A DNA stretch of 64,000 nucleotides, taken from assembly GCF_928382285.1 (NCBI RefSeq), contig NZ_CAKMSS010000001.1, positions 186,001-250,000 of the forward strand, in the 5' to 3' direction. The DNA comes from Rothia nasimurium (GTDB taxonomy: Bacteria > Actinomycetota > Actinomycetes > Actinomycetales > Micrococcaceae). The notes beneath the pieces are model-generated. The model worked only from the letters and a program-made list of their open reading frames with translations. It did no database searches and was not told the origin of the DNA. The position numbers and the translations under genes were made by a program. This document shows positions 52,383-60,747 of the stretch, one piece after another. Every line of letters begins with the position of its first letter. Position 1 is the first letter of the stretch.

Positions 52383-53915
52383 TTACTTGGCGTCCTGAAC
52401 CGGGATAGCACCGGTCTTCACATCGTAGTAGGTCTCCCAGAAATCAGCGTTCTTGATGCCGAGAGGTCGGGGGTCGAACATGGGGTCAAGGCCCTGCTTC
52501 TTCTGCTGCTCGTAGTCCTTGAGCACCTGTAGAGCGGGCTTCTGAATGACCAGAATACCCACGATGTTCAGCCAGGCCATCAGACCTACGCCGATATCGC
52601 CAAGGGCCCAGGCGGCACCTGCGGTGCTGACGCAGCCAATAACGGTTGCGGTCAGAATCAGCAGCTGCAGCAAACGCAACAGGGCGTTGCCCAGGGTCTT
52701 GTTCTGCAGGTTACGGGTCAGGTAACGCAGGTTGGTTTCTGCCATGTAGTAGTAGGCCACGATGGTGGTGAAGGCGAAGAAACCCAGTGAAACTGCGATG
52801 AAGATCGGGCCAGCACCGGGGATCAGCGTATCGAAGGCGGACTGTGCAAATGCCGGACCAACGGTAGCGCCTTCGGCCAGGTTGCCCGAGCCCTCAGCCA
52901 GGACCGGGGTATCGGCTGAGCCGCCCTCGTAGACGCGGTACATGCCGGTTGAAAGGATCAGGAAGGCAGTAGCGGAGCAGACGAAGAGGGTGTCGATGTA
53001 GACTGCCATTGCCTGTACGAAGCCCTGGGCAGCGGGGTGCTTGACCTCAGCGGCGGCAGCAGCGTGGGGGCCGGTGCCCTGGCCAGCTTCGTTGGAGTAG
53101 ATACCGCGCTTGACGCCCCATTCAACGGCGGTGCCGATGATGGCGCCGAAGGTGGCGTGCAGACCAAATGCTGATGAGAAGATCAGGTTGATAACGTCAC
53201 CCAGCATGTTGATGTTGATGAAGGCTACGATCATGGCCAGCACGATGTAGATGATAGCCATGAAGGGAACCACAACAGAGGCGAAGGTTGCAATACGCTT
53301 GACGCCACCAACGACAATGAAGGCCAGCAGGATGGTGATACCGGTGGCAGTCATCCAGGGGTGAACCTCGGGGAAGGCTCCCTGCATGGAGGTAGCAATA
53401 CCGTTAGCCTGAACGCCCGGCAGGAAGAAACCGCAGGCAAGGACGGTAGCGAAAGCAAAGATGGAGGCGTAGACCTTGAAGAGCCCGGAGTACTTGGTAT
53501 GGCGGTAGGCCTTTTCAAAGTAGTAGGCAGGGCCGCCGCGGTACTCGCCGGTGACCTTATCGCGTTCCTTGTAAATCTGGCCCAGGGTGGACTCGATGAA
53601 GGAGGTTGATGAGCCCAGGAAGGCTACGGTCCACATCCAGAAGACGGCGCCGGGTCCGCCGAAGGCTATGGCGGTGGCAACGCCGGCGATGTTACCGGTG
53701 CCTACGCGGCCAGCGAGTGACATGGCAAGGGCCTGGAAGGACGAGACGCCGTCCTTAGATGACTCGCCCTTGAAGGTCGCGCGAATCATGGTGGGAATCT
53801 GACGGATCTGGAGCAGGCGGGTGCGGATGGTGAAGTACACGCCAACAGCCAGGCAAAGATATACCAGCACGGGTGACCAGATAATACTGTTCGCCCAGTC
53901 GATTGCTGCGGTCAT
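52383..53915 (-). CDS. Alanine/glycine:cation symporter (AGCS family)
   Basis: 510 residues. Family motifs ALAMSLAGRVGTGNIAGVATAIAFGGPGAVFWMWTVAFLGSSTSFIESTLGQIYK and RGGPAYYFEKAYR at the N-terminus; GTAVEWGVKRGIYSNEAGQGTGPHAAAAAEVKHPAAQGFVQAMAVYIDTLFVCSATAFLIL in the middle. About 10-11 membrane helices. Imports alanine or glycine with Na+ or H+. No glycine riboswitch is recognisable upstream. Confidence 0.93.
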   Translation of the reverse strand: MTAAIDWANSIIWSPVLVYLCLAVGVYFTIRTRLLQIRQIPTMIRATFKGESSKDGVSSFQALAMSLAGRVGTGNIAGVATAIAFGGPGAVFWMWTVAFLGSSTSFIESTLGQIYKERDKVTGEYRGGPAYYFEKAYRHTKYSGLFKVYASIFAFATVLACGFFLPGVQANGIATSMQGAFPEVHPWMTATGITILLAFIVVGGVKRIATFASVVVPFMAIIYIVLAMIVAFININMLGDVINLIFSSAFGLHATFGAIIGTAVEWGVKRGIYSNEAGQGTGPHAAAAAEVKHPAAQGFVQAMAVYIDTLFVCSATAFLILSTGMYRVYEGGSADTPVLAEGSGNLAEGATVGPAFAQSAFDTLIPGAGPIFIAVSLGFFAFTTIVAYYYMAETNLRYLTRNLQNKTLGNALLRLLQLLILTATVIGCVSTAGAAWALGDIGVGLMAWLNIVGILVIQKPALQVLKDYEQQKKQGLDPMFDPRPLGIKNADFWETYYDVKTGAIPVQDAK

Positions 53916-54241
53916 AGAAGAAATCCATTCGTGCGGGGCTAGTGAGGGAACTAGCCTGGTAATGATTCAGTCTCACTGTGACCTATATTTGTGTGCCAGT
54001 GCACAGTATGAGCTGTTGAACACTGATACTAGCGGCTCGTATATACATTTGAAAAGTGCCACGCGTGATGAAACCTAACTGAAACACAAGCGCTACACTG
54101 CTTCCCACACTGTGAATCGCTAAACCAGCACTGAGCGGGTAAAGTTACTTAATTGCAACACACTAGACTTTTGACCGGTGACCGCCGCCCACAGCTACAA
54201 GGACGTTGGGGTGCAGCTAGCCGGTGAACGGGGGAGTAATC
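53916..54241. other. Divergent spacer between the AGCS gene and dxs
   Basis: 326 bp without a gene. The dxs side has TAGACT (54164-54169), a good -10, with AAAGTT 17 nt upstream as a poor -35. The AGCS side has only scattered short dyads, such as GAGC/GCTC around 54011-54039. Moderately A/T-rich in the centre. No riboswitch seen. Confidence 0.5.
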
Positions 54242-56218
54242 GTGGGACTACTAGAAACTATTGGTGAGCCGAGCGACCTGAACGCTCTGAGCTCCGAGCA
54301 GCTCACCGAGCTTGCCCAAGAGATTCGTGAGTTCCTCGTTAACAATGTCTCGCGAACCGGCGGGCACCTGGGCCCCAACCTGGGCGTTGTTGAACTGACC
54401 CTGGGCATTCACCGGGTCTTCAATTCCCCCCACGATTCCATCGTCTTTGATACCGGCCACCAGTCCTACGTTCATAAGCTGGTGACCGGCCGCCAGAATT
54501 TTGAAACCCTGCGCCAGAAGGGCGGCATTGCAGGCTACCCTGAGCGCGCAGAATCTGACCACGACATCGTTGAGTCCTCGCACGCGTCCTCGTCTCTTTC
54601 CTGGGCAGACGGCATCTCCCGCGCCTACCAGCTCACCGGGCAGGGCGACCGCTACACCGTAGCCGTCATCGGCGACGGTGCGCTTACCGGCGGTATGGCC
54701 TGGGAAGCGGTCAACAACATCGCAGCGGATAAAAACCGCAAGGTCGTCATCGTTGTCAACGACAACGGCCGCTCCTACGCCCCTACCGTCGGCGGCTTTG
54801 CCAACCAGCTGGCTGCCCTGCAGCACGAACTGCAGAACCGTCTCGATAAGGTGCGCCTGGATTCCCGTTACGAGCGCACCCTGGCCGCTGCCCGCACAAA
54901 GCTCCAAAAGGGCGGCTCGGTAGGCCAGATGATTTACCGCGGCCTGCACGGCATGAAGGCCGGTATCAAGGACGTCATGGTACCCGGCGGTATCTTCGAA
55001 GACCTCGGCATGAAGTACGTGGGCCCCATCGACGGGCACGACCTCGAAGCCGTAGAAACCGCCCTGGAATCCGCTAAAAACTTTGGCGGGCCCGTCATCG
55101 TGCACGCCATCACCGAAAAGGGCCACGGCTACGCGCCGGCCGTCAGCGACAAGGACGATATGTTCCACGCCGTCGGCGTCATCGACCCCGATACCGGCGA
55201 GGCCCTGGCGAAGTCGTCCGGAAAATCCTGGACCAGCGTCTTTGCCCAAGAAATCAAAGACATCGCCGATGAACGCGACGACATCGTCGGTGTCACCGGT
55301 GCTATGCTCATTCCTGTTGGCCTCAAGCCTATGGCTGCCGCCCACCCCGACCGCGTCATCGACGTGGGTATCGCCGAACAGCACGCTATCGCTATGAGCG
55401 CGGGCCTGGCCTACGGCGGCCAGCACCCCGTGATCGCCCTCTACGCGACCTTCCTCAACCGCGGCTTCGACCAGCTGCTCATGGACGTCGCCCTGCACAA
55501 GGCCGGCGTAACCATCGTGCTGGACCGATCCGGCGTCACCGGCCCCGACGGAGCCTCCCACCACGGCATGTGGGACCTTGCCCTGCTGCAGTTCATCCCC
55601 GGCCTGCACCTAGCTGCCCCCCGCGACGCTGTAACCTTGCGCGAAGAACTCCGCGAAGCCGTCGCCATCGAGGACGCCCCCACCGTGGTGCGCTACCCCA
55701 AGGGCTCAGTGGGCGCCGATATCCCCGCCCTTGAACGTCTGGCAGACGGCACGGACGTCCTCGCCCGCCACGGCGAACCCAACCCCGAAAGCGGCCAGCG
55801 CGACGTGCTCCTCATCGGAGTCGGTGCCTTTGCCCGTCTCGCCCTCGACACCGCAGACCTGCTCGCCGAGCAGGGCGTGAGCGTAACCGTCATCGACCCC
55901 CGCTGGGTCATGCCCGTACCCGCCAGCGTAGTAACCCTCGCCGGCGAACACCGCATCGTCGTTTCCATGGAGGACGGCGTGCGGGCAGGCGGCGTAGGCT
56001 CCCGCATCCGCCAAGAAATGCGGGCAGCCGGAATCGACACCGCCCTCAACGAACTGGGCCTGCCCGCTGAGTTCATCAAGCATGCAGAACGCGGCGAAAT
56101 CCTTGAAGAAGTGGGCCTTACACCCCAGAAAATTAGCGCCGATATTCTCGCGCAGCTCGCCGGGAACATGGTGCCCTTCGCCCGCACCGAAGGTGAGAAG
56201 CCTAAGCACACTAGCTAA
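54242..56218 (+). CDS. dxs: 1-deoxy-D-xylulose-5-phosphate synthase
   Basis: Start at GTG 54242 (MGLLETIGEPSDL...), 5-6 nt after GGGGGAG; an in-frame codon at 54224 lies upstream of that site. 658 residues. RTGGHLGPNLGVVELTLGIHRVFNSPHDSIVFDTGHQSYVHK, thiamine-diphosphate motif GDGALTGGMAWEAVNN (about 143), and pyrimidine-domain VIDVGIAEQHAIAMSAGLA with catalytic Glu. It condenses pyruvate and glyceraldehyde-3-phosphate in the first step of the non-mevalonate isoprenoid pathway, which supplies menaquinone and undecaprenyl phosphate. Confidence 0.97.
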   Translation: MGLLETIGEPSDLNALSSEQLTELAQEIREFLVNNVSRTGGHLGPNLGVVELTLGIHRVFNSPHDSIVFDTGHQSYVHKLVTGRQNFETLRQKGGIAGYPERAESDHDIVESSHASSSLSWADGISRAYQLTGQGDRYTVAVIGDGALTGGMAWEAVNNIAADKNRKVVIVVNDNGRSYAPTVGGFANQLAALQHELQNRLDKVRLDSRYERTLAAARTKLQKGGSVGQMIYRGLHGMKAGIKDVMVPGGIFEDLGMKYVGPIDGHDLEAVETALESAKNFGGPVIVHAITEKGHGYAPAVSDKDDMFHAVGVIDPDTGEALAKSSGKSWTSVFAQEIKDIADERDDIVGVTGAMLIPVGLKPMAAAHPDRVIDVGIAEQHAIAMSAGLAYGGQHPVIALYATFLNRGFDQLLMDVALHKAGVTIVLDRSGVTGPDGASHHGMWDLALLQFIPGLHLAAPRDAVTLREELREAVAIEDAPTVVRYPKGSVGADIPALERLADGTDVLARHGEPNPESGQRDVLLIGVGAFARLALDTADLLAEQGVSVTVIDPRWVMPVPASVVTLAGEHRIVVSMEDGVRAGGVGSRIRQEMRAAGIDTALNELGLPAEFIKHAERGEILEEVGLTPQKISADILAQLAGNMVPFARTEGEKPKHTS

Positions 56219-56251
56219 GTGATGGTTAAGAGGTGGGTGCTCTCTTTAAAA

Positions 56252-56366
56252 GGGGGTGAAGTAGACTCGTAGCGAAGCTGCTGGCTCGGCGGCTGGCGTG
56301 AATCGCTTGTGAGCGTCAGCGAACCAGCGAGAGGGTCGGCAGCGAGCGCGAGTCTACTTCACCCCC
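56252..56366 (+). repeat. Palindromic intergenic element, copy C
   Basis: 18-bp perfect outer arms (56252-56269 and 56349-56366, GGGGGTGAAGTAGACTCG and complement). The core CTGCTGGCTCGGC, GGCTGGCGTGAATCGCT and GAGAGGGTCGGCAG matches copy A over nearly its whole length and copy B in its unpaired parts. On the minus strand the stem is followed by TTTT, so it can end the Rieske gene transcript. Between convergent dxs and the Rieske gene. Confidence 0.85.
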
Positions 56367-56381
56367 CAAAAAACTCTTAGC

Positions 56382-56879
56382 TTAAGAGACCCAGATACGG
56401 CCGTCCTTGACCTCCACCGTGAACTCGGGCAGGGCAGTTTCTGCGGGGCCGCCCTGCACGGAGCCGTCCTCTAGTGAGAAGACAGAGGCGTGGCAGGGGC
56501 AGGCCATGGTCTTTTCTTTCTGGGCGTTGAGCTGGCAGCCCTGGTGGGTGCAGACCGATGAGAAGGCGTGGAAGGTGCCCTCGGTCGGCTGGGTAATCAT
56601 TACGGTTACCCCGTCGCTATTGGCCTGGATGACGCCGCCTACGGGGACGTCCTCAACCGCGGCCATGTCGGTGGCCTGCGCCGGGCGGCCGTCGTTGGCG
56701 GTCAGGCTCTCAGACTCGTCAGAAGAACCGCAGGCAGTTAGTAGCGCGGCACCGGCGCCCAGACCCGCAGTGCCCGCTACCGCCTGGCGGCGGGTGAGCC
56801 CGCGCCCACCGGTCTCGGCCTGCTCAGCGGGGGCGGGAGCGTCCTTGTTTTCCTTCTGACAACCACAGGTAGTGCACAT
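56382..56879 (-). CDS. Tat-exported Rieske [2Fe-2S] lipoprotein
   Basis: 165 residues. Rieske ligand boxes CTHQGC and CPCHASVF in the C-terminal domain (SSVCTHQGCQLNAQKEKTMACPCHASVFSLEDGSVQGGPAETALPEFTVEVKDGRIWVS). The N-terminus has a twin-arginine motif LTRRQAVAGTAGLGAGAALLTACGSS with a lipobox LTAC, so it should be exported folded and lipid-anchored. It is preceded by an unusual 27-residue extension with three Cys (MCTTCGCQKENKD). A small stand-alone Rieske protein, not the bc1 subunit; partner unknown. Ten nt downstream of its start lies the RNase D-like stop. Confidence 0.88.
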   Translation of the reverse strand: MCTTCGCQKENKDAPAPAEQAETGGRGLTRRQAVAGTAGLGAGAALLTACGSSDESESLTANDGRPAQATDMAAVEDVPVGGVIQANSDGVTVMITQPTEGTFHAFSSVCTHQGCQLNAQKEKTMACPCHASVFSLEDGSVQGGPAETALPEFTVEVKDGRIWVS

Positions 56880-56888
56880 AGTTGAACC

Positions 56889-58160
56889 TTACTTTGTAGA
56901 TGAATGTCTAACCCGGGCAAAAACATCAGCCAGGTCAGGGGCTATAAGTTCAATCTGCCACTGGCGTGCCCCAAGTTCAAGCAGGGCTACCCTAAGTTCC
57001 TCAACGGACGACCCGGCAGGCGGGTCCCAGCACAGGCGGCGCAGCACATCGGGGGCAAGGACGTTCTCCTGCGGCATGTTCAGGCGCTCGCCCGCAGCGA
57101 GTACCGCAGGTTTCGCCTCAGCAATAAGCAGGGCGGACTCGGGGCGCTTGACCTCCCATGCCTTCAGCGGCGGGGGACCGGACGCCGGGGTCGTGAAGGG
57201 GACAGGCTCCGCCTCCTTCTTCGCGTCCGCCAGGGCCTTCAGCCAGCGCGGAGCCTCCCGCTTAAGAGCGCGGGTTTGAAAGCCGGGAATCTGCAAAATA
57301 GCCGGGACGGTGCGCGGCATGAGCCGGGCAGCAGTAATCAAGGACGCATCGGGCAGCAGGCGCTTGGGGGCAACGTCCTTCTTCTGCGCCAGGTGCTCAC
57401 GCTCGTACCAGAGGTTGCGCAGGGCGGTGAGCTGGCGGCGGGTCTTCAAATCGCGAATGCCCTTGGTCTTGCGCCAGGGGTCGGGCTTCTCTTCACGCTC
57501 AGGGTGCTCACACACGTAGCGGAACTCCTCAAGCGCGTAGGCCAGCTTGCCCTGAGCCCGCAGTTCATCCTCCACCGCATCGCGCAGATCAAGCAGAATA
57601 TCAACGTCCAAAGCGGCATAGTTCAGCCAGGCGGCGGGGAGCGGACGGTGGGACCAGTCCACGGCAGAGTGCTCCTTGGCCAGCTTGTAGCCCAACAGGT
57701 TCTCTACCATGTACCCCAGCCCCACGCGCTCAAACCCGGCCAGGCGTCCGCCCAGCTCCGTATCAAAGAGAGCGTCGGGGTACATGCCAAGGTCAGCCAG
57801 GCAGGGCAAATCCTGAGTCGCAGCGTGCAGCACCCACTCGGCCCCGGCCAGGGCATCGTTAATCAGGGTGAGGTCATCAAAGCTCTCGGGGTCAATCAGA
57901 ATCACCCCGGAATTACCTCGCTTGAGCTGCACTAAAAAAGCCCGCTGACCATAGCGAATACCAGATGCGCGCTCGGTATCAACCGCCACGGGCCCGCTTT
58001 CTGCCGCCAGAATTTTAGCTACGCGGTGTAAGCCCCGCTCGGTATTAATGACGCTCGGTGTGCCTCCCTCAGGCTCGTCGAGATACACTACCTCGGGGAT
58101 ACTAATCCCCTCAGGTAAATCAAACTGAGAACCTGTTCCCCCTACAGGTTGCGCCACCAT
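56889..58160 (-). CDS. Ribonuclease D-like 3'-5' exonuclease with HRDC domain
   Basis: 423 residues. DEDDy exonuclease domain at about 45-230: VAVDTERASGIRYGQRAFLVQL (Exo I, Asp-Glu), EWVLHAATQDLPCLADLG (Exo II), and WLNYAALDVDILLDLRDAV (Exo III, Tyr-Asp). The HRDC-type helical region at about 240-310 (TRRQLTALRNLWYEREHLAQKKDVAPKRLLPDASLITAARLMP) is followed by a second similar helical domain. Trims 3' ends of stable RNAs such as tRNA precursors. Typical actinobacterial RNase D of about 420 residues. Confidence 0.92.
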   Translation of the reverse strand: MVAQPVGGTGSQFDLPEGISIPEVVYLDEPEGGTPSVINTERGLHRVAKILAAESGPVAVDTERASGIRYGQRAFLVQLKRGNSGVILIDPESFDDLTLINDALAGAEWVLHAATQDLPCLADLGMYPDALFDTELGGRLAGFERVGLGYMVENLLGYKLAKEHSAVDWSHRPLPAAWLNYAALDVDILLDLRDAVEDELRAQGKLAYALEEFRYVCEHPEREEKPDPWRKTKGIRDLKTRRQLTALRNLWYEREHLAQKKDVAPKRLLPDASLITAARLMPRTVPAILQIPGFQTRALKREAPRWLKALADAKKEAEPVPFTTPASGPPPLKAWEVKRPESALLIAEAKPAVLAAGERLNMPQENVLAPDVLRRLCWDPPAGSSVEELRVALLELGARQWQIELIAPDLADVFARVRHSSTK

Positions 58161-58264
58161 AAAACTCCCTCCCGGTGGAAAACTACCTCCCCATTATGCC
58201 AGGTTTTGCCCAGCCCTACCGGGGTGAGCGTTGTCCGCTCACCCAATACCCCCGGGCAGAGAAC

Positions 58265-58687
58265 CTACTCAGCTACCGGCTTCTCGTGCAGGGTCAGGCT
58301 GATGGAGTTAATGCAGTAGCGCAGATCGGTGGGGGTGTCATAGCCTTCCCCCTCAAAAACATGGCCCAGGTGCGAATCGCAGGCAGCGCAGCGCACCTCA
58401 ACGCGCACCATGCCCAGGGAACGGTCCTCGATATAGCGCACCCGGTCAGCGGCCAGCGGCTCAAAGAAAGAAGGCCAGCCGCAGTGGCTCTCAAACTTCT
58501 CGGTGGACCGGAACAGTTCTGTGCCACAGGCCCGGCAGGCATAGACACCCTCGGTAGTGGTATCCCAATATTCGCCGGTAAAAGCCCGCTCAGTACCGCC
58601 CTGGCGAAGTACGGCGTACTCGTCGGGCTTAAGGACCTCTTTCCAGTTCTTGGCGATAGCCCCAAGGCCGGGGAGTGCATCACTCAT
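58265..58687 (-). CDS. msrB: Peptide-methionine (R)-S-oxide reductase
   Basis: 140 residues. Zinc cysteines in CRACGTEL and CAACDSHLGHVF; substrate motif FESHCGWPSFFEPL; catalytic Cys in LRYCINSISL. It reduces methionine-R-sulfoxide in proteins. Length and motifs are standard; no msrA fusion. Confidence 0.96.
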   Translation of the reverse strand: MSDALPGLGAIAKNWKEVLKPDEYAVLRQGGTERAFTGEYWDTTTEGVYACRACGTELFRSTEKFESHCGWPSFFEPLAADRVRYIEDRSLGMVRVEVRCAACDSHLGHVFEGEGYDTPTDLRYCINSISLTLHEKPVAE

Positions 58688-58770
58688 GGCATGCTCACTT
58701 TCTTAACCGCGGTATTTCTTCACCAGTATAAGCGGGCGCTGGCCAGGCTTATTCCCGTAAACTAGGCACC

Positions 58771-60084
58771 ATGGCTAGCACGCACGAATCTACTACCTCA
58801 GCTCGTACTCTCACCCTGGCCACCGTGGCCGGTGCCGCCGGAGCCGCCGGTGCAACCCTGGCCTTCGCTGCTGCCCTGGGCACCGCGGGGGTTGCCACCC
58901 ACTTCGCCCGCAAAATTGTGGTTCCACCCAAGGCCCCGGTGGAGGACGTCCGCGTGCACTCGGTGGGGTACAGCAGCGTTGAGATGAGTGAAGAACAGCC
59001 TCCCACCAGCATCCGTATCGACGCCACCGAACGCACAACAGCCCCCGGCCACTACGGCTTTTACTTCTCGGGTGGGGCGGGCTTTGCCCTGCTGGGAGAG
59101 GTCATCTCTTACCTGCCCGCAGAAAACACGGTGGTACGGAGTATCGAAAAAATTTACCGGGGCGATATCGCAGGCATTAAGCGCGGACGCCTGACCGGCG
59201 TGGTTGCCACCGACCCGGCAATGGCTGGCTACCGGGCAGAAGATATCGAACTATCTTTGCCAGTAGGTGTTGCACCGGCCTGGGTCGTGCACCCCGGCGC
59301 AGCCCTGGACAGGCAGGGAGCAAACGACCCCGGTGCACCTGAGCCCAGCGACACCTGGGCCATCATGGTGCACGGCATGGGGGCAACCCGAGCCGAAACC
59401 CTGCGCGCCCTCGACGCCACCCAGGCCCTGGGCCTGACCAGCCTGCACATGAGCTACCGCAACGACCGCGAAGCCCCCGCCAGCGAGGACGGCCGCTACG
59501 GCCTGGGCTTTACCGAATGGCGGGATGTTGAAGTAGCCATCGACTATGCCCTGGCCCACGGCGCTCGCGATGTAGTGCTGTTCGGCTGGTCCATGGGTGG
59601 CTCTATCTGCATGCAGACCGCTGACCTTGCCCGCAACCGCCGGGCCATCCGGGCGCTGGTGCTTGATGGGCCTGCCCTGGACTGGCTGGAACTCATTCGC
59701 TACCACACCCACCTGAATAAGATTCCCCTGCGCATTGGCCAGCTGGGTGTTCAGATGATTACCCACCCGGCCCTGAGCACCCTCACCGGCCTGAAGGAAC
59801 CCATCAGCCTCGACCAGATCTCCTGGCCCCATCGGGCAGATGACATCGCCCTGCCCACCCTGATCATGCACTCGGTGGACGACACCTACGTGCCCTACCA
59901 GCCCTCCCAGGCCCTAGCTGAGCTATCCCCCCTGGTGGACTTCGTACCCTTCGAAAAGGCTCCCCACACCAGGGAATGGAACGTGGACCCCCAGCTCTGG
60001 TTCGAAACCGTAACGAACTGGCTAGGCAGCCGCGATATCGGCATACGCCCCCTCAGTGAGGGCAAGCAGGTCGTCAGCAGCTAG
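58771..60084 (+). CDS. Membrane-anchored alpha/beta hydrolase
   Basis: 437 residues from ATG 58771. N-terminal Ala-rich hydrophobic helix (about 15-45, TLATVAGAAGAAGATLAFAAALGTAGVATHFA). Hydrolase domain from about 195: WAIMVHGMGATRAETLRAL (oxyanion region), nucleophile elbow FGWSMGGSICMQ, acid in MHSVDDTYVPY, His in KAPHTREWNVDP. Substrate unknown; similar actinobacterial proteins are annotated only as alpha/beta hydrolases. Its 3' end overlaps the convergent ybaK by 63 nt. Confidence 0.85.
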   Translation: MASTHESTTSARTLTLATVAGAAGAAGATLAFAAALGTAGVATHFARKIVVPPKAPVEDVRVHSVGYSSVEMSEEQPPTSIRIDATERTTAPGHYGFYFSGGAGFALLGEVISYLPAENTVVRSIEKIYRGDIAGIKRGRLTGVVATDPAMAGYRAEDIELSLPVGVAPAWVVHPGAALDRQGANDPGAPEPSDTWAIMVHGMGATRAETLRALDATQALGLTSLHMSYRNDREAPASEDGRYGLGFTEWRDVEVAIDYALAHGARDVVLFGWSMGGSICMQTADLARNRRAIRALVLDGPALDWLELIRYHTHLNKIPLRIGQLGVQMITHPALSTLTGLKEPISLDQISWPHRADDIALPTLIMHSVDDTYVPYQPSQALAELSPLVDFVPFEKAPHTREWNVDPQLWFETVTNWLGSRDIGIRPLSEGKQVVSS

Positions 60085-60516
60085 CTCAACATCTAGACCG
60101 CGGCGCCCACCGGAGACCAAAATCGTCTCAAACAGCTGGGCAGTCTCGTCTACCAGCGTGGGGTGTGCCGTCTTCTGGCCAAGCGGTGAAATACCGCCCA
60201 CCACATAGCCGGTGCGCTTCTCTGCCACATCGGGGGCCGCCATCTTGGCCGACTTCCAACCCAGGGCAGCGGCAGCAGCCTTGACGTTCAGCTTGCCACC
60301 CACCGGCACCACGCAGACCGCAAAATCCTTCTCGTGGGTAATCATCAGAGTCTTAAAAACCTGCTCGGGGGAGCGACCCAGCTTTTCAGCAGCTTCCAGA
60401 CCAAAGTTGGTTTCACCCTCCACATGCTCGTACTCGCGCACCTCAAAGGCGGTACCCGTCTGCTGCAAGAGCGCCAGGGCCGCGGTAGCTGCCCCCTTCT
60501 TCTTTGCCTTAGCCAT
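60022..60516 (-). CDS. ybaK: Cys-tRNA(Pro) deacylase (YbaK/EbsC family)
   Basis: 164 residues. ATAALALLQQTGTAFEVREYEH, LGRSPEQVFKTLMITHEKDFAVCVVPVGGKLNVKAAAAALGWKSAKMA, RKTGYVVGGISPLG-type sequence (EKRTGYVVGGISPLGQKTAHPTLVDE) and VSGGRRGLDVELAADDLLALTEG are all typical. Clears cysteine misloaded on tRNA(Pro). The last 21 codons are antisense to the end of the alpha/beta hydrolase. Confidence 0.94.
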   Translation of the reverse strand: MAKAKKKGAATAALALLQQTGTAFEVREYEHVEGETNFGLEAAEKLGRSPEQVFKTLMITHEKDFAVCVVPVGGKLNVKAAAAALGWKSAKMAAPDVAEKRTGYVVGGISPLGQKTAHPTLVDETAQLFETILVSGGRRGLDVELAADDLLALTEGAYADIAAA

Positions 60517-60666
60517 ATGTAGTTATCCTTTCCCTCAGCTCTTTAGCCTGCACCTACCAGCCTAAAACGAGAAGCCGCCCACCGGCGTCCGCTCACAGCC
60601 CCCGCCGCCAATCTGTGAAGAAGCCAACCGGCTTAGAGTCAGGTTCGCCCTAAGACCCCCGCAACA

Positions 60667-60696
60667 TTGGGCAACCTGAGACCCAGCTACTAGACT
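60667..60696 (+). promoter_or_regulatory. Putative zapE promoter
   Basis: TTGGGC (60667-60672), 18-bp spacer, TAGACT (60691-60696). Predicted start near 60703, 45 nt before the GTG chosen for zapE. Confidence 0.5.
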
Positions 60697-60747
60697 GTGG
60701 GTGTACGAATCACCAGCGCACCGTCGCGCCCAAGGGAAAGACCACAC

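Noticed and set aside
53916..54080. Glycine riboswitch upstream of the AGCS symporter
   Set aside because: Often found before such genes elsewhere, but none of the conserved glycine-aptamer segments is recognisable here.
54251..55609. 452-residue minus-strand frame opposite dxs
   Set aside because: Pure antisense shadow of a high-GC gene; Gly/Val/His-rich product with no domain, and dxs is unmistakable on the other strand. The same applies to large antisense frames at 16303-17046, 29516-30493, 1567-2373 and 23209-24090.
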